A stretch of DNA of 64,000 nt from Dinoroseobacter sp049801095 (GTDB lineage Bacteria; Pseudomonadota; Alphaproteobacteria; Rhodobacterales; Rhodobacteraceae): positions 558,001 to 622,000 of the forward strand of contig NZ_JBNAGH010000002.1 of the NCBI RefSeq assembly GCF_049801095.1, in the 5' to 3' direction. Below, piece by piece: positions 50,515 to 59,024 of this stretch; positions within the stretch are counted from its first letter, which is position 1, and each line of letters opens with the position of its first letter. The translations under genes were made by a program, and so were the position numbers. Below the pieces are notes generated by a model. It saw nothing but the letters and a program-made list of their open reading frames with translations, was not told the DNA's origin and ran no database searches.

Positions 50515-50596
50515 AGGGCCCTCGCGCATGAGGCGAAAGCGGGTCTGGGCGGACCTGCGATGCGGTGGTGTGACGAAAGGAAAGGGCCGCGCGGGG

Positions 50597-51775
50597 TCAG
50601 ACGAGGCCGAGGGCGAGGCGCACATCCTGCAGCCGGGAGCGGCTGACTGGCACCTTTTCGAGCGCGCCGGATGCGTCGAAAAACACGACGCCATTATCCT
50701 TCTTGCGCTCGAATCCGGTGACATGGGCCGGGTTCACGAGGTAGCTGCGATGGGCCCGGACGAAGCGCCCCTTGGGCAGGCGTGCCTCCGCATCGGAGAT
50801 CGACCAGGGGCAAAAGAGCTTCTGCGCGCCGCGATAGAGGATCGTATAATGCCCTTCAGCGCGGATCGCGGTGACGTCCTGGCTGTCCACGAAAAGCGTC
50901 CTGCCATCAAGCTCATAAGGAACGGACTTGATGTCTTGCGTCACCTCCACGGGTGCGGGGATCGGCTCCTCCTCGAGGGGGTGATCCGGCTCTGCCAAGG
51001 GCGCGCGCTGCTGCCCCTCCACCGCTGGGAGGAGCGTCACGCTGGACAGCAGGAACGCCCCGCAAATCACGAAGGCGATCACCGCCACGATCAGGGCCAG
51101 CGTCGCGTTGCTGATCAGCGGGCCGCCGGCGGACGCGCCCTCGATCGCCGTGAAGGAGGTGCCATACATGGCCACGAAATGCACCGCGAAGACTGCGAGC
51201 CCGAAGAAGAGCGTGCCGAGCAGGATGTTGCGATAGGTCCGCTCCCCATAGGCGATCCAAATCGCGGCCACCCCGAGCAGGATCGAAGCCGCTCCGGCCT
51301 CCAGCAATCCGATCAGGGTGTAGTCCGGTTGGCACAGGCGCATCCCCGACATGCCGATATAGTGCATGACCGGAATGCCGATCCCGACGCAGAGCCCGGC
51401 CAGGGTGATCGTTCGTCGAGACCTCGGGAGGAAATGCAGGATCAGCAGCGCCACCCCGACAATGAGGATCGCCACCAAGGCCGAGATCAGGGTGATCAGA
51501 GGGTCGTAGTAAAACAGGATCGGCAGTTGCAGCCCCAGCATGGCCACGAAATGCATCGCCCAGATCCCGCCCCCCAAGGCGACGGCGGCCATGGCGACCC
51601 GTGTCTTGCGCGGCCCCGCAGGCAGGGACGACGCCCCTTTCGTCAGGGACAATCCCGTGAACCCGGCCATGAGCGCGACCGCCAAGGACGCGGCCACCAG
51701 CCATCCATTATGGGACACCTCCAGCACGCGGCTCCCCTCCCCAGTTGCTCCGTGCAGGAAATAAAATAGGCCCAA
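50597..51775 (-). CDS. coxC: CoxC-like membrane regulator: MHYT sensor + LytTR DNA-binding domain
   Basis: A 392-residue protein with about seven spans in its first 245 residues. They include the repeated MHYT-type motifs MHFVAM, MHYIGM and VHFVAM, whose Met and His are proposed to hold a metal able to sense a diatomic gas. A short Pro/Glu linker is followed by a LytTR domain (about 285-385) with AIRAEGHYTIL and RAHRSYLVNP. The same architecture occurs in CoxC and CoxH of Oligotropha. It is directly upstream of coxM and reads the same way. CO sensing is inferred from this context. Confidence 0.85.
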   Translation of the reverse strand: MGLFYFLHGATGEGSRVLEVSHNGWLVAASLAVALMAGFTGLSLTKGASSLPAGPRKTRVAMAAVALGGGIWAMHFVAMLGLQLPILFYYDPLITLISALVAILIVGVALLILHFLPRSRRTITLAGLCVGIGIPVMHYIGMSGMRLCQPDYTLIGLLEAGAASILLGVAAIWIAYGERTYRNILLGTLFFGLAVFAVHFVAMYGTSFTAIEGASAGGPLISNATLALIVAVIAFVICGAFLLSSVTLLPAVEGQQRAPLAEPDHPLEEEPIPAPVEVTQDIKSVPYELDGRTLFVDSQDVTAIRAEGHYTILYRGAQKLFCPWSISDAEARLPKGRFVRAHRSYLVNPAHVTGFERKKDNGVVFFDASGALEKVPVSRSRLQDVRLALGLV

Positions 51776-51821
51776 GCCCGTCTGCCGTCCATCACATTAG
51801 AGTGTCACGCGCTCTGGACAG

Positions 51822-52403
51822 TTACCGGCAATAGGGTTGCGTGGCGGTCCAGGCCCGCATGGACTCGCGCTTGGAGGCGCTCAGCAACGGCGCCCAATCG
51901 GCGGCCACGCCCCCGCGCCCCTCGGCGATCACCCCATCGCGCGGCACGGTTACCGCCATGATGCGGATCGCGCAGGACAGGTTCGCCGGACCATCGAGCA
52001 AGGCGCTACCCGTGGTCGCCCGGCAGCCATAGCCCCGCGCCGTCGCCGGGGAGATTTGCGTCAGGCCGAACCACTGCCCGCCCCCGCCCACGGCCTCCGG
52101 GTTCCAGGTGCTCTCGTATTTCGCCAGCGCCGAGAGAAATCCGGTCCAGAAGGCTGCGCGATCCTCGGTATCTGCGCGCAGATAGGCCGGGCACCAGTCG
52201 CGGACATCCGCCGGGGTTCCCGCTGGCAGCGCCGCGCCATGGGTGGCGAGCGCGGCCAGCGCCGCCTCGGTCAGAACCTCCGCATCGGGGCGGAAATCCC
52301 ATTGCGTCACCGGCAGATCCGAGGTCCCGCGCTCGGCCCGCCCGCTGCAGGCCGCCACAAGGCAGAGGCTGATCAGCCCCAAGAGCCGCGCGAGATAAGC
52401 CAT
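51822..52403 (-). CDS. Lipoprotein with lytic-transglycosylase-like (SLT) fold
   Basis: A 193-residue protein with a lipoprotein signal: a hydrophobic stretch ending Leu-Val-Ala-Ala-Cys, with the lipid-bearing Cys at residue 19. The body contains KYESTWNP, where the Glu matches the catalytic acid of SLT enzymes, then FGLTQISPATARGYGC, the standard second motif. It probably cleaves peptidoglycan strands from the inner face of the outer membrane. The start at 52403 gives the signal peptide; the 10-residue upstream extension does not. Not obviously linked to cox genes. Confidence 0.85.
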   Translation of the reverse strand: MAYLARLLGLISLCLVAACSGRAERGTSDLPVTQWDFRPDAEVLTEAALAALATHGAALPAGTPADVRDWCPAYLRADTEDRAAFWTGFLSALAKYESTWNPEAVGGGGQWFGLTQISPATARGYGCRATTGSALLDGPANLSCAIRIMAVTVPRDGVIAEGRGGVAADWAPLLSASKRESMRAWTATQPYCR

Positions 52404-52499
52404 GATCCGATCCCCTGTCCGATTATGCGCCAAAGCTGACCGATCCCGGGGGACAAGGCCAGCACCAAGCGCGGATATGGCAAAGATCGGCCAGCCGCG

Positions 52500-52877
52500 T
52501 CAGGGATTGATCGTACAGGAGCCGGTGCCGCTGGCCTGCACGCAGCCGCCCGTGCAGTTCGCCTCCACCAGGATCTCGGTACCATCGGTGCAGGTCACCA
52601 CAACGACCCCGGCCTCATTGGTGTAGGCCCCGCAACTGCCCGTGTCGTTGCCCGTATCCAGCCGATAGGTCTTGTTCCCGCAATCAAGATCCATGACGGC
52701 CCGCTGCCGCCTCTCCTGTGTGCCGAAGGATTGCGGCCCGGGGCGTGTCGAGGCCTCCGGGCGGGCCTGCATCTGCAACTGGGTCTGGGCCATTGCCAGC
52801 TGCGGCGAGAGCATGCCGAGGAGGAGAAGGGTAAGAACGGCCCCGGTCCGTGCGTGAAACATCTGAGGAAATCGCAT
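52500..52877 (-). CDS. Secreted small protein with six cysteines, unknown function
   Basis: A 125-residue protein with a signal peptide (cleavage after AMA, near residue 30) and AAAAGGAG before the ATG. The mature part is Gln-rich at first. From about residue 64 on it has six cysteines (DCG, SCG, TCT, NCT, GCV, SCT) spaced for three disulfides, within a Gly/Thr/Asn-rich beta-like domain. No family recognised. It is probably a single gene; its leader region to 53037 shows nothing beyond promoter-like A/T patches. Confidence 0.75.
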   Translation of the reverse strand: MRFPQMFHARTGAVLTLLLLGMLSPQLAMAQTQLQMQARPEASTRPGPQSFGTQERRQRAVMDLDCGNKTYRLDTGNDTGSCGAYTNEAGVVVVTCTDGTEILVEANCTGGCVQASGTGSCTINP

Positions 52878-53037
52878 TGCTAAACTCCTTTTGCTGAAAC
52901 CATGTCCGGAAGGCTGAGCGAAAGGGCGTTAGAGCAGAGTTAGAAAAAGGTGCCTCCCTCGACCCGCGATTTCCCGCGGCGGTTTGGCTGAGCTGTGTTA
53001 GGGTTACTGAACTGTTTCCTTAACGAGAGCTTTCCTT

Positions 53038-53700
53038 ATGAAATTCCCATCCCTGATCTCTTGTCTTTTTTGCGCCGCAATGGCCAGCGCCGCCCATGCC
53101 ACGCCAATCACCCTGACCGGTCTGGCGATCGGGGATCCGAACCCGGCGCAAGTGGTTGCCGAGACGACAACGAATGGCGATTTCCTGATCAGCGATATCG
53201 GGGGCAATCCGGGCCCGAGCCGCCTGAATGATGTAACAGACGAAGGCACGAGCTGGTCCTATGACCTCTCCGCGCAACTGAACGGAGGCGAGCTCAGCCA
53301 GGTGCTGTCCGCGACGTTGGTTCTTGATGCGAAGACCGGTGGCGACGCCCCGGTGACGGATCGCCTGTTCCTCGATGGTAAGTTCATCTCCAACCCGTTC
53401 GGCGGACCTGCGAATTTCGACAGTTTCACGGTCGAGCTGGACCTCCTGGCGCTCTATGGTGCCGATCACATCCTGCGGGCGGTGAACCGGGACAGCATCG
53501 TCAATTTCGGCCTCGGCAATGACAGCACGGCCACCCGCGCGGCGCTCACGATCAACGGCATTCTTGCGCCCGTGCCCCTGCCCGCCGGGGGCGGGTTGCT
53601 GATCGGCGCGCTCGGTGTGGTCGGCGGGCTCCGCCTTGCAAGGCGACAGCGCGCCCAGAGCCGCGCAATGCGCCTTGCCCCGCCCCCGCGCCTCCCCTAA
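53038..53700 (+). CDS. VPLPA-CTERM-type secreted protein
   Basis: A 220-residue secreted protein with an N-terminal signal peptide (cleaved near AHA, residue 21). Its middle is beta-rich and may form a jelly-roll. It ends with the sorting signal PVPLPAGGGLL, a hydrophobic span and the basic stretch RLARRQRAQ. This is the Rhodobacteraceae version of PEP-CTERM, processed by an exosortase. It lies just upstream of gatB. No exosortase gene is present in the window. The surface function is unknown. Confidence 0.8.
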   Translation: MKFPSLISCLFCAAMASAAHATPITLTGLAIGDPNPAQVVAETTTNGDFLISDIGGNPGPSRLNDVTDEGTSWSYDLSAQLNGGELSQVLSATLVLDAKTGGDAPVTDRLFLDGKFISNPFGGPANFDSFTVELDLLALYGADHILRAVNRDSIVNFGLGNDSTATRAALTINGILAPVPLPAGGGLLIGALGVVGGLRLARRQRAQSRAMRLAPPPRLP

Positions 53701-53730
53701 AACCGCTGCGTTCACTGGCGGAGACAAACC

Positions 53731-55248
53731 ATGCTCGACCTCACATATGACACCCCGAAGCCCAAGGTCATCGCGGGCGCGCGGGAGGATTGGGAACTGG
53801 TGATCGGGCTCGAAGTCCACGCCCAGGTCGCCACCAATGCCAAGCTGTTCTCCGGGGCCTCGACCCTGTTCGGCGCCGAGCCGAATTCCAACGTGGCCTT
53901 CGTGGATGCGGGCATGCCGGGGATGCTGCCGGTGATCAACGAGGAATGCGTGGCCCAGGCGGTGCGCACGGGTCTGGGCCTGAAGGCGGCGATCAATCTC
54001 CGCTCGGCCTTTGACCGCAAGAACTACTTCTATCCGGACCTGCCCCAGGGCTATCAGATCAGCCAGCTCTACCACCCGATCGTGGGCGAAGGCGAAGTGC
54101 TGGTGGAACTTGGCGATGGCACGGCCCGCGTGGTGCGGATTGAGCGGATCCATCTGGAGCAGGATGCGGGCAAGTCGATCCATGACATGGACCCGCACAT
54201 GTCCTTCGTGGATCTGAACCGCACGGGCGTCGCCCTGATGGAGATCGTCTCGCGCCCGGACATTCGCGGCCCCGAAGAGGCTGCCGCCTATGTCTCGAAG
54301 CTGCGCCAGATCATGCGCTATCTCGGCACCTGTGACGGCAACATGCAGAACGGCAACCTGCGGGCGGATGTGAACGTCTCCGTCTGTCGGCCCGGCGACT
54401 ACGAGAAGTATCAGGCGACGCAGGATTTCTCCCATCTCGGCACGCGCTGCGAAATCAAGAACATGAACTCCCTGCGTTTTATCCAGCAGGCGATTGAGCA
54501 CGAGGCCCGCCGCCAGATCGCGATCATCGAGGATGGCGGCAGCGTCGATCAGGAGACCCGGCTCTATGATCCGGATAAGGGCGAGACGCGCTCCATGCGC
54601 TCCAAGGAAGAGGCGCATGACTACCGCTACTTCCCCGATCCCGACCTTCTGCCCCTGGAGATCGAGCAAGCTTGGGTCGATGACATCGCCTCTGCCCTGC
54701 CCGAGCTGCCCGATACGAAGAAGGCCCGCTTCATGGGGGAGTTCGGCCTGTCGGATTATGATGCGAGCGTGTTGACCGCCGACACCACCAACGCCGCCTA
54801 TTTCGAGGCCGTGGCCGGTGAGGCGGGCGATGGCAAGCTCGCGGCCAACTGGGTGATCAACGAGCTCTTCGGTCGGCTGAAGAAAGAAGATCACGATATC
54901 GCGGACAGCCCGGTCTCTCCGCCGCAGCTCGCCGGGATCATCAAGCTGATCAAGGCCGATGCGATTTCGGGAAAGATCGCCAAGGACCTGTTCGAAATCG
55001 TCTATACCGAAGGCGGCGATCCAGCGGAGATCGTCGAGGCGCGTGGCATGAAGCAGGTCACGGACACCGGCGCCATCGAGGCGGCTGTGGACGAGATCAT
55101 CGCTGCCAACCCGGCCCAGGTCGCCAAGGCCAAGGAGAACCCCAAGCTCGCGGGCTGGTTCGTGGGTCAGGTCATGAAGGCGACCGGCGGCAAGGCGAAC
55201 CCCAAGGCGGTGAACCAGCTCGTCTCGGCCAAGCTGAGCCAGCAGTAA
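53731..55248 (+). CDS. gatB: Asp-tRNA(Asn)/Glu-tRNA(Gln) amidotransferase subunit B
   Basis: A 505-residue GatB, the kinase-like subunit that activates mischarged Glu-tRNA(Gln) or Asp-tRNA(Asn) for amidation. Family landmarks are IGLEVHAQ near residue 28, DRKNYFYPDLPQGYQISQ around 95-112, and the C-terminal YqeY-like tail domain. GatA and GatC are not adjacent, which is common in this order. Two small membrane-protein genes follow within 7 bases. Confidence 0.96.
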   Translation: MLDLTYDTPKPKVIAGAREDWELVIGLEVHAQVATNAKLFSGASTLFGAEPNSNVAFVDAGMPGMLPVINEECVAQAVRTGLGLKAAINLRSAFDRKNYFYPDLPQGYQISQLYHPIVGEGEVLVELGDGTARVVRIERIHLEQDAGKSIHDMDPHMSFVDLNRTGVALMEIVSRPDIRGPEEAAAYVSKLRQIMRYLGTCDGNMQNGNLRADVNVSVCRPGDYEKYQATQDFSHLGTRCEIKNMNSLRFIQQAIEHEARRQIAIIEDGGSVDQETRLYDPDKGETRSMRSKEEAHDYRYFPDPDLLPLEIEQAWVDDIASALPELPDTKKARFMGEFGLSDYDASVLTADTTNAAYFEAVAGEAGDGKLAANWVINELFGRLKKEDHDIADSPVSPPQLAGIIKLIKADAISGKIAKDLFEIVYTEGGDPAEIVEARGMKQVTDTGAIEAAVDEIIAANPAQVAKAKENPKLAGWFVGQVMKATGGKANPKAVNQLVSAKLSQQ

Positions 55249-55255
55249 CCCGCCC

Positions 55256-55504
55256 ATGGGCCTGCGCCGCCCTCGCCCGAACCGCGATGCGGTGCTGGTC
55301 TATAACGAGCGGGTGAAGCTCTTTGCGACCTTCACCAATGCGCTCGCCTTGGGGCTGATCGGCTTTGCCATTCTGCGCCCGCTGACCGGCGCTTCCGCCG
55401 GGATGACAGCCTCCAGCCTGTGGTGGGGGCTCGCAGGACTGGTATTGCACGGCATTTCGCACTATATACTAGGGTACCTGAAGAAGGAGACGCGTGATCC
55501 ATGA
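55256..55504 (+). CDS. Small membrane protein behind gatB
   Basis: An 82-residue protein with two hydrophobic spans (about 24-42 and 50-73), a basic N-terminus rich in Arg and Pro, and a Lys/Arg end. No known family. It starts 7 bases after gatB and overlaps the next small gene by 4 bases (ATGA), so it is likely co-translated. Because gene order is tight and the spans are clean, I take it as real. Confidence 0.72.
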   Translation: MGLRRPRPNRDAVLVYNERVKLFATFTNALALGLIGFAILRPLTGASAGMTASSLWWGLAGLVLHGISHYILGYLKKETRDP

Positions 55505-55626
55505 CGCTCTTTGAATTCATCATACCCGTGCTCGCCCTGGCCCTCGCCGCCGGCGGCGCTTTCGTGCTGCGACGGGAACGGCGCAAGCTCGACACCCAAC
55601 TCGCCCGCCAACACGCCGCCGAGTAA
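55501..55626 (+). CDS. 41-residue single-span membrane protein
   Basis: A 42-codon frame starts with ATG overlapping the previous stop (ATGA) and ends TAA at 55624-55626. One hydrophobic span at about 4-23 is followed by a basic stretch RRERRKLD and a short soluble tail. No family is known to me. It forms a two-gene small membrane-protein unit with 55256-55504 behind gatB. Confidence 0.65.
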   Translation: MTLFEFIIPVLALALAAGGAFVLRRERRKLDTQLARQHAAE

Positions 55627-55977
55627 CCCGAGAAGCCCCTCTTTTTCTGGTCAGTGCCCCCTCTGCGACGCGAGCGCGACATAGCGACATAGAGGCCCGT
55701 AACCACCTGCGATACCGCCTCCTTGTCCAACAGCCCGGTACATCCGGCACCATAGGCCAGCGCCAGTCCCACATACCCGGCCCGGTGACACCACAAGGCA
55801 CCGCAGGCTTTCCTCACCTGATCTTCAAACCACTCTTTCATTGCCGTTCTCCACGGTTAAGCTGAGCGGGATCCCACCGGAGGGCTACTCCGGCATCGCG
55901 ATGGGATCAGATTGACAGGTTTTGCCTTATCCACGTGAGGCGGCCTCCGGCGGAACAACAGGCGGAAACAGGCGGAA
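55627..55977. other. Gap of 350 bases: possible broken small gene and a stem-loop
   Basis: On the minus strand an ORF starts at 55841 with a good ribosome site (GGAGAACGGCA before ATG). It reads MKEWFEDQVRKACG and a Gly-rich, phage-like helix of about 55 residues, and then continues into sequence antisense to the two small genes. One extra G in the GGGGG run at 55657-55661 would place a stop soon after, so it may be a small gene with an indel. No other gene is evident. Confidence 0.35.
55870..55908. repeat. Nested inverted repeat upstream of the HTH-TPR gene
   Basis: Outer arms GATCCCA (55870-55876) and TGGGATC (55902-55908) enclose inner arms CCGGAG (55877-55882) and CTCCGG (55888-55893). 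It may be an operator or an RNA hairpin in the leader of the gene starting at 55978. A short tandem repeat, CAGGCGGAA(A/T) twice, follows at 55959-55978. Confidence 0.5.
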
Positions 55978-57426
55978 TTGGTGTCTTCTTTCGGAAAACG
56001 CCTCGGTGCGCTGATCAAGGAGCGCCGAGAGGCAGGCGGCTTCACGCAAAGGGAGTTGGCGGAACAATCCTTTCCCGATCTCGAGGATCACGAGGGAAAA
56101 GAAAGACGTATCCGTGAGCTTGAATCCGGGACCGTAGATCGCCCTCAACCGCGCAACTATATGCCTATCTGTGAAACCCTCTCGATCAGCCGGGATCAGG
56201 TGCGCCAACTCAAAACCGCCATCGACGAGCAGGTCGAGACCAATGCAGAGCACCTCTTGCGGGAAAACGCGGCACTGGCGGAACAACTCAAGCTCTCCGA
56301 AGCCCTCGTTATTGCCCTCGCCTATGAATACGCCGAAGGCACACCGACGGAGTTCGATGCGGCCATGGCCGGTCTGCGCAACGCATTGAAAGTGGCGGCG
56401 GACGCGCGCGCCAAAGGACGGCTGCCAAGCAATGTGGACGACGCGCTGACAGAAATCATCGCCCGCGTGGATGCCCTCAACGACGCTGGCGAGATCGAGG
56501 CGGCCACCGCCGCCCTGCAAGACGAAGAAGAGCGCGCGTCCGCCGGTCTCGCCCGGCTCTATGACAAAGGTCTCGCTCAGGCGGTTCTAACCCGGAATGT
56601 CGATCTTGCGGTCTCTTATGAAGTCAAGCGCGTCACGCTTGAGACATCTGACCCGGCAGCCCTCTATGATGCCCTCGATACCATCCGTCAAAAACGGCAG
56701 GACTTGGGTTGCGACAAGGGCCTCGCCTTCGATCTGGAAGTTGCCATCGCTTTGGGTGACACCCTCCAAAACTGCGCGAGCGGCGACGAGGAGCGTGGCA
56801 AGGCCCTCGGAAACAAAGCCGTTGCCCTGGGGATACTTTCAGAACGGTTGCAATCATCTCACCATCTGACCTTGGCAATCGAGGCCAACGAAGAACTCCT
56901 AACAGTATTTACGCGTGAAGCGTTCCCAAGACGCTGGGCCACGACGCAGAACAATCTCGGCGCAGATCTGCAAACCCTCGGGGAACGGCAGGACGCCCCG
57001 GAAGCCATCACCCGTGCGATTTCAGCCTATGAGGCCGCTTTAGAGATTCGAACACGCCATACCCTCCCCTTCGATTGGGCCACGACACAAAACAATCTCG
57101 GGAATGCCCTCCAAGTCATAGGGAAGCGGCAAGGCGACCCAGAGGCCCTAACCCGCGCGATATTGGCTTATTTGGCCGCGTTGGAAGTATTTAGACGTGA
57201 TGCCCTCCCAGTAAAATGGGCGATGACGACGGTAAATTTGGCAATTGCGAAGCGGTCTCGGTCTCGTCTGCTTTCGGGGGATGCCGCGCGGCGTGCCTTG
57301 GAGGCCGCACTCTCTCATGTGGAGGACGCGCTCACGGTCTATTCCCCAGAGAACACGCCATATCACTATGGCAAAGCGACCCGTCTGCGCGACGGTATTC
57401 TCGCGGATCTGGACGCCCTTCCCTGA
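55978..57426 (+). CDS. HTH-TPR protein with 47-residue repeats
   Basis: A protein of 482 residues. The N-terminal part (about 5-75) looks like an XRE-type helix-turn-helix with FTQRELAEQ and an RRIRELESG stretch. The middle is alpha-helical, and the C-terminal 150 residues hold TPR-like repeats with the motif WATTQNNLG. Trp codons at 56935, 57076 and 57217 are exactly 141 bases apart, a 47-residue period. The start is TTG at 55978 or GTG at 55981; the nearest ribosome site GGCGGA is weak. Likely a regulator that binds a peptide or protein partner through the TPR part. No close family known to me. Confidence 0.7.
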   Translation: MVSSFGKRLGALIKERREAGGFTQRELAEQSFPDLEDHEGKERRIRELESGTVDRPQPRNYMPICETLSISRDQVRQLKTAIDEQVETNAEHLLRENAALAEQLKLSEALVIALAYEYAEGTPTEFDAAMAGLRNALKVAADARAKGRLPSNVDDALTEIIARVDALNDAGEIEAATAALQDEEERASAGLARLYDKGLAQAVLTRNVDLAVSYEVKRVTLETSDPAALYDALDTIRQKRQDLGCDKGLAFDLEVAIALGDTLQNCASGDEERGKALGNKAVALGILSERLQSSHHLTLAIEANEELLTVFTREAFPRRWATTQNNLGADLQTLGERQDAPEAITRAISAYEAALEIRTRHTLPFDWATTQNNLGNALQVIGKRQGDPEALTRAILAYLAALEVFRRDALPVKWAMTTVNLAIAKRSRSRLLSGDAARRALEAALSHVEDALTVYSPENTPYHYGKATRLRDGILADLDALP

Positions 57427-57450
57427 ACCGCCGACGCGCTCATGAAAAAA

Positions 57451-57480
57451 GGCGGAGCCCTTTCGGGCCCGCCTCTTTCT
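57451..57480. terminator. Bidirectional intrinsic terminator
   Basis: GGCGG-A-GCCC, loop TTTC, GGGC-CCGCC form a 9-bp stem with one bulged A. It is flanked by AAAAAA on the left and TCTTTCT on the right. It separates the HTH-TPR gene from the convergent VPLPA gene. Confidence 0.8.
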
Positions 57481-57506
57481 ATTCTTATATACTTCGCAGC
57501 TTGCGC

Positions 57507-58052
57507 TTAGGCAGCCTTGCGACGGCTCCGCAGAGCACCTGCGCCCAGCAGCGCGCCGCCCAGCAGCAGACCACCAGCCGGGAGCGGGATCGGAACGATC
57601 TCTGCCAGGATCAGGAAGTCGATCTCCGGCGCAACGCCAGTGCCCACGATTTCCGGATCGCCATAGGTATAGGTCAGCGTGATGCTTTCGCCCGCAGCCA
57701 CAACGGCCGTGAAGTCGATGTCATCGGACTGAGCTTCTGCGGTCACTGCAACGTCAGAACCGAACGTCGTGGTGACGCCGCCCATGAACATGGCAGAGCT
57801 GGAGAACAGCGAGATCTGGTTGATCGTCGTCGACTTCAGCGCGAATGCCGCGTTGCTCATGGAGGTGTTCTCGAACGTAAAGGTCAGAACGCCTGCCGTG
57901 TCTGCATCAGTGAAGACAGCATTGTAGGAATAGCCCGACGCGAGGAGATCCACGGTATCGCCGGAATTGATGTTCCCGCTTTCAGTCAGAGCGCTTGCCG
58001 CACCAGGCAAGGCCAGACCTAAAGCAGCAACTGCTAAAGGTTTTAAGTTCAT
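57507..58052 (-). CDS. Small VPLPA-CTERM-type secreted protein
   Basis: A 181-residue protein with a signal peptide (cleaved near ASA, residue 21) and a beta-rich Thr/Ser/Asp-rich middle. The sorting tail is IPLPAGGLLLGGALLGAG followed by RSRRKAA. It has the three-part signal of exosortase substrates. It is the second such protein in the window, in a different family from the one at 53038. Its role at the surface or in biofilm is unknown. Confidence 0.8.
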   Translation of the reverse strand: MNLKPLAVAALGLALPGAASALTESGNINSGDTVDLLASGYSYNAVFTDADTAGVLTFTFENTSMSNAAFALKSTTINQISLFSSSAMFMGGVTTTFGSDVAVTAEAQSDDIDFTAVVAAGESITLTYTYGDPEIVGTGVAPEIDFLILAEIVPIPLPAGGLLLGGALLGAGALRSRRKAA

Positions 58053-58403
58053 CGGTTACCCTCTTAGTTACTCACAAGTGACACACCTGCTAAGGGCACT
58101 TTAGGTTAACGCGAGGTTTCGAACAAGTTTGCTAACGTCGTGTAAATGGGAATCGGGGCAAATTTTCTACAACTGCGTAATTTTTGGGAGATCTGCGTCC
58201 CAGCTCACGAACAATTCCCGAGGCGGTCTGGCATTGTTTTGCACTGATGCACGACTGATGCGGACAGGTCCGCGGCATGTGCTGTGCATCTGCGGAAAAC
58301 CGCGCGGATGATTCGGCGACGCAGCGTGACAATGTCGCCTCCCCTTGCGCTCGGAAACGGGCCTGATACCGTGCCGCCGCGGCGCAGAAAAGGAACAGCG
58401 GAG
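58053..58403. other. Divergent promoter region, 350 bases, no gene
   Basis: A/T-richer than its surroundings; it holds the promoters of the leftward VPLPA gene and the rightward DUF4177 gene. CTGATGC occurs twice 11 bases apart near 58246-58264. Short frames on both strands have no recognisable domain. I see no clear operator or RNA gene. Confidence 0.5.
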
Positions 58404-59018
58404 ATGTATGAATACAAGGCCATTCCGGCTCCGACCAAGCCTCTCAAACGCAAGGGCGTGAAGACGGTCGAGGATAGATTTGCCGTGACCATTTCCGAGG
58501 CGATGAACACTGCAGCAAGCGAGGGCTGGGAGTATGTGCGCGCCGATACGCTGCCCTGCGAGGAGCGGAGCGGGTTGACCTCCAAGACGACCCGGTTTCA
58601 GACGCTGCTGGTGTTCCGCCGCCCCCTGCATCCGGTCACACCGCAAGCCGAGGCAAGCGAGGATGCCCCGCTGCAGCTGCTGCCCGCACCCGGCGAGGCC
58701 GCGCCGGACCCGGCTCCCGCCCCCGCGCCCCCGCCTGCACCGCCGGTCGCCGTAGCCCCGGAACCGGCAGTCGTCGCTGAGATGCCGCCCGAGCCGGCGC
58801 CCCCGGCCCCGCAACCAGCCTCGCCACAGCCCATCGCCGAGGCAGCGCCCGACGAGCCGCCCGCCCCGAAACGCGTCCCGACCTTTGCCGATGCACGGAT
58901 CGAGCCCCGCCGCGTGGATCGGATTGCGCCGGAAACCCTGACGGTTCTGAACTCGATGAAGGGCACCCGCCCGAGTTCCGCCGAGGAGGATGACCCCCCC
59001 TCGCCGGACGAGCGCTAG
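58404..59018 (+). CDS. DUF4177-domain protein with Pro/Ala-rich tail
   Basis: A 204-residue protein. The first 75 residues match the small DUF4177 domain (YEYKAIPAP and the EGWEYVRADTLP strand). A long Pro/Ala/Glu-rich low-complexity segment follows (about 80-160), and then a short conserved-looking end from about 160. The start is the ATG at 58404, as the domain begins there; an upstream extension in frame has no similarity. No signal peptide or span. Function unknown. Convergent with the BolA gene, with 6 bases between the stops. Confidence 0.75.
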   Translation: MYEYKAIPAPTKPLKRKGVKTVEDRFAVTISEAMNTAASEGWEYVRADTLPCEERSGLTSKTTRFQTLLVFRRPLHPVTPQAEASEDAPLQLLPAPGEAAPDPAPAPAPPPAPPVAVAPEPAVVAEMPPEPAPPAPQPASPQPIAEAAPDEPPAPKRVPTFADARIEPRRVDRIAPETLTVLNSMKGTRPSSAEEDDPPSPDER

Positions 59019-59024
59019 ACCGCG

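Noticed and set aside
50103..50531. Plus-strand ORF crossing the coxM promoter gap
   Set aside because: Mostly antisense to coxM and extends through the operator repeat; no domain or ribosome site.
58680..58880. Pro/Ala repeat region as a possible minisatellite
   Set aside because: The low complexity follows from the Pro/Ala-rich protein tail; no regular DNA period was seen.
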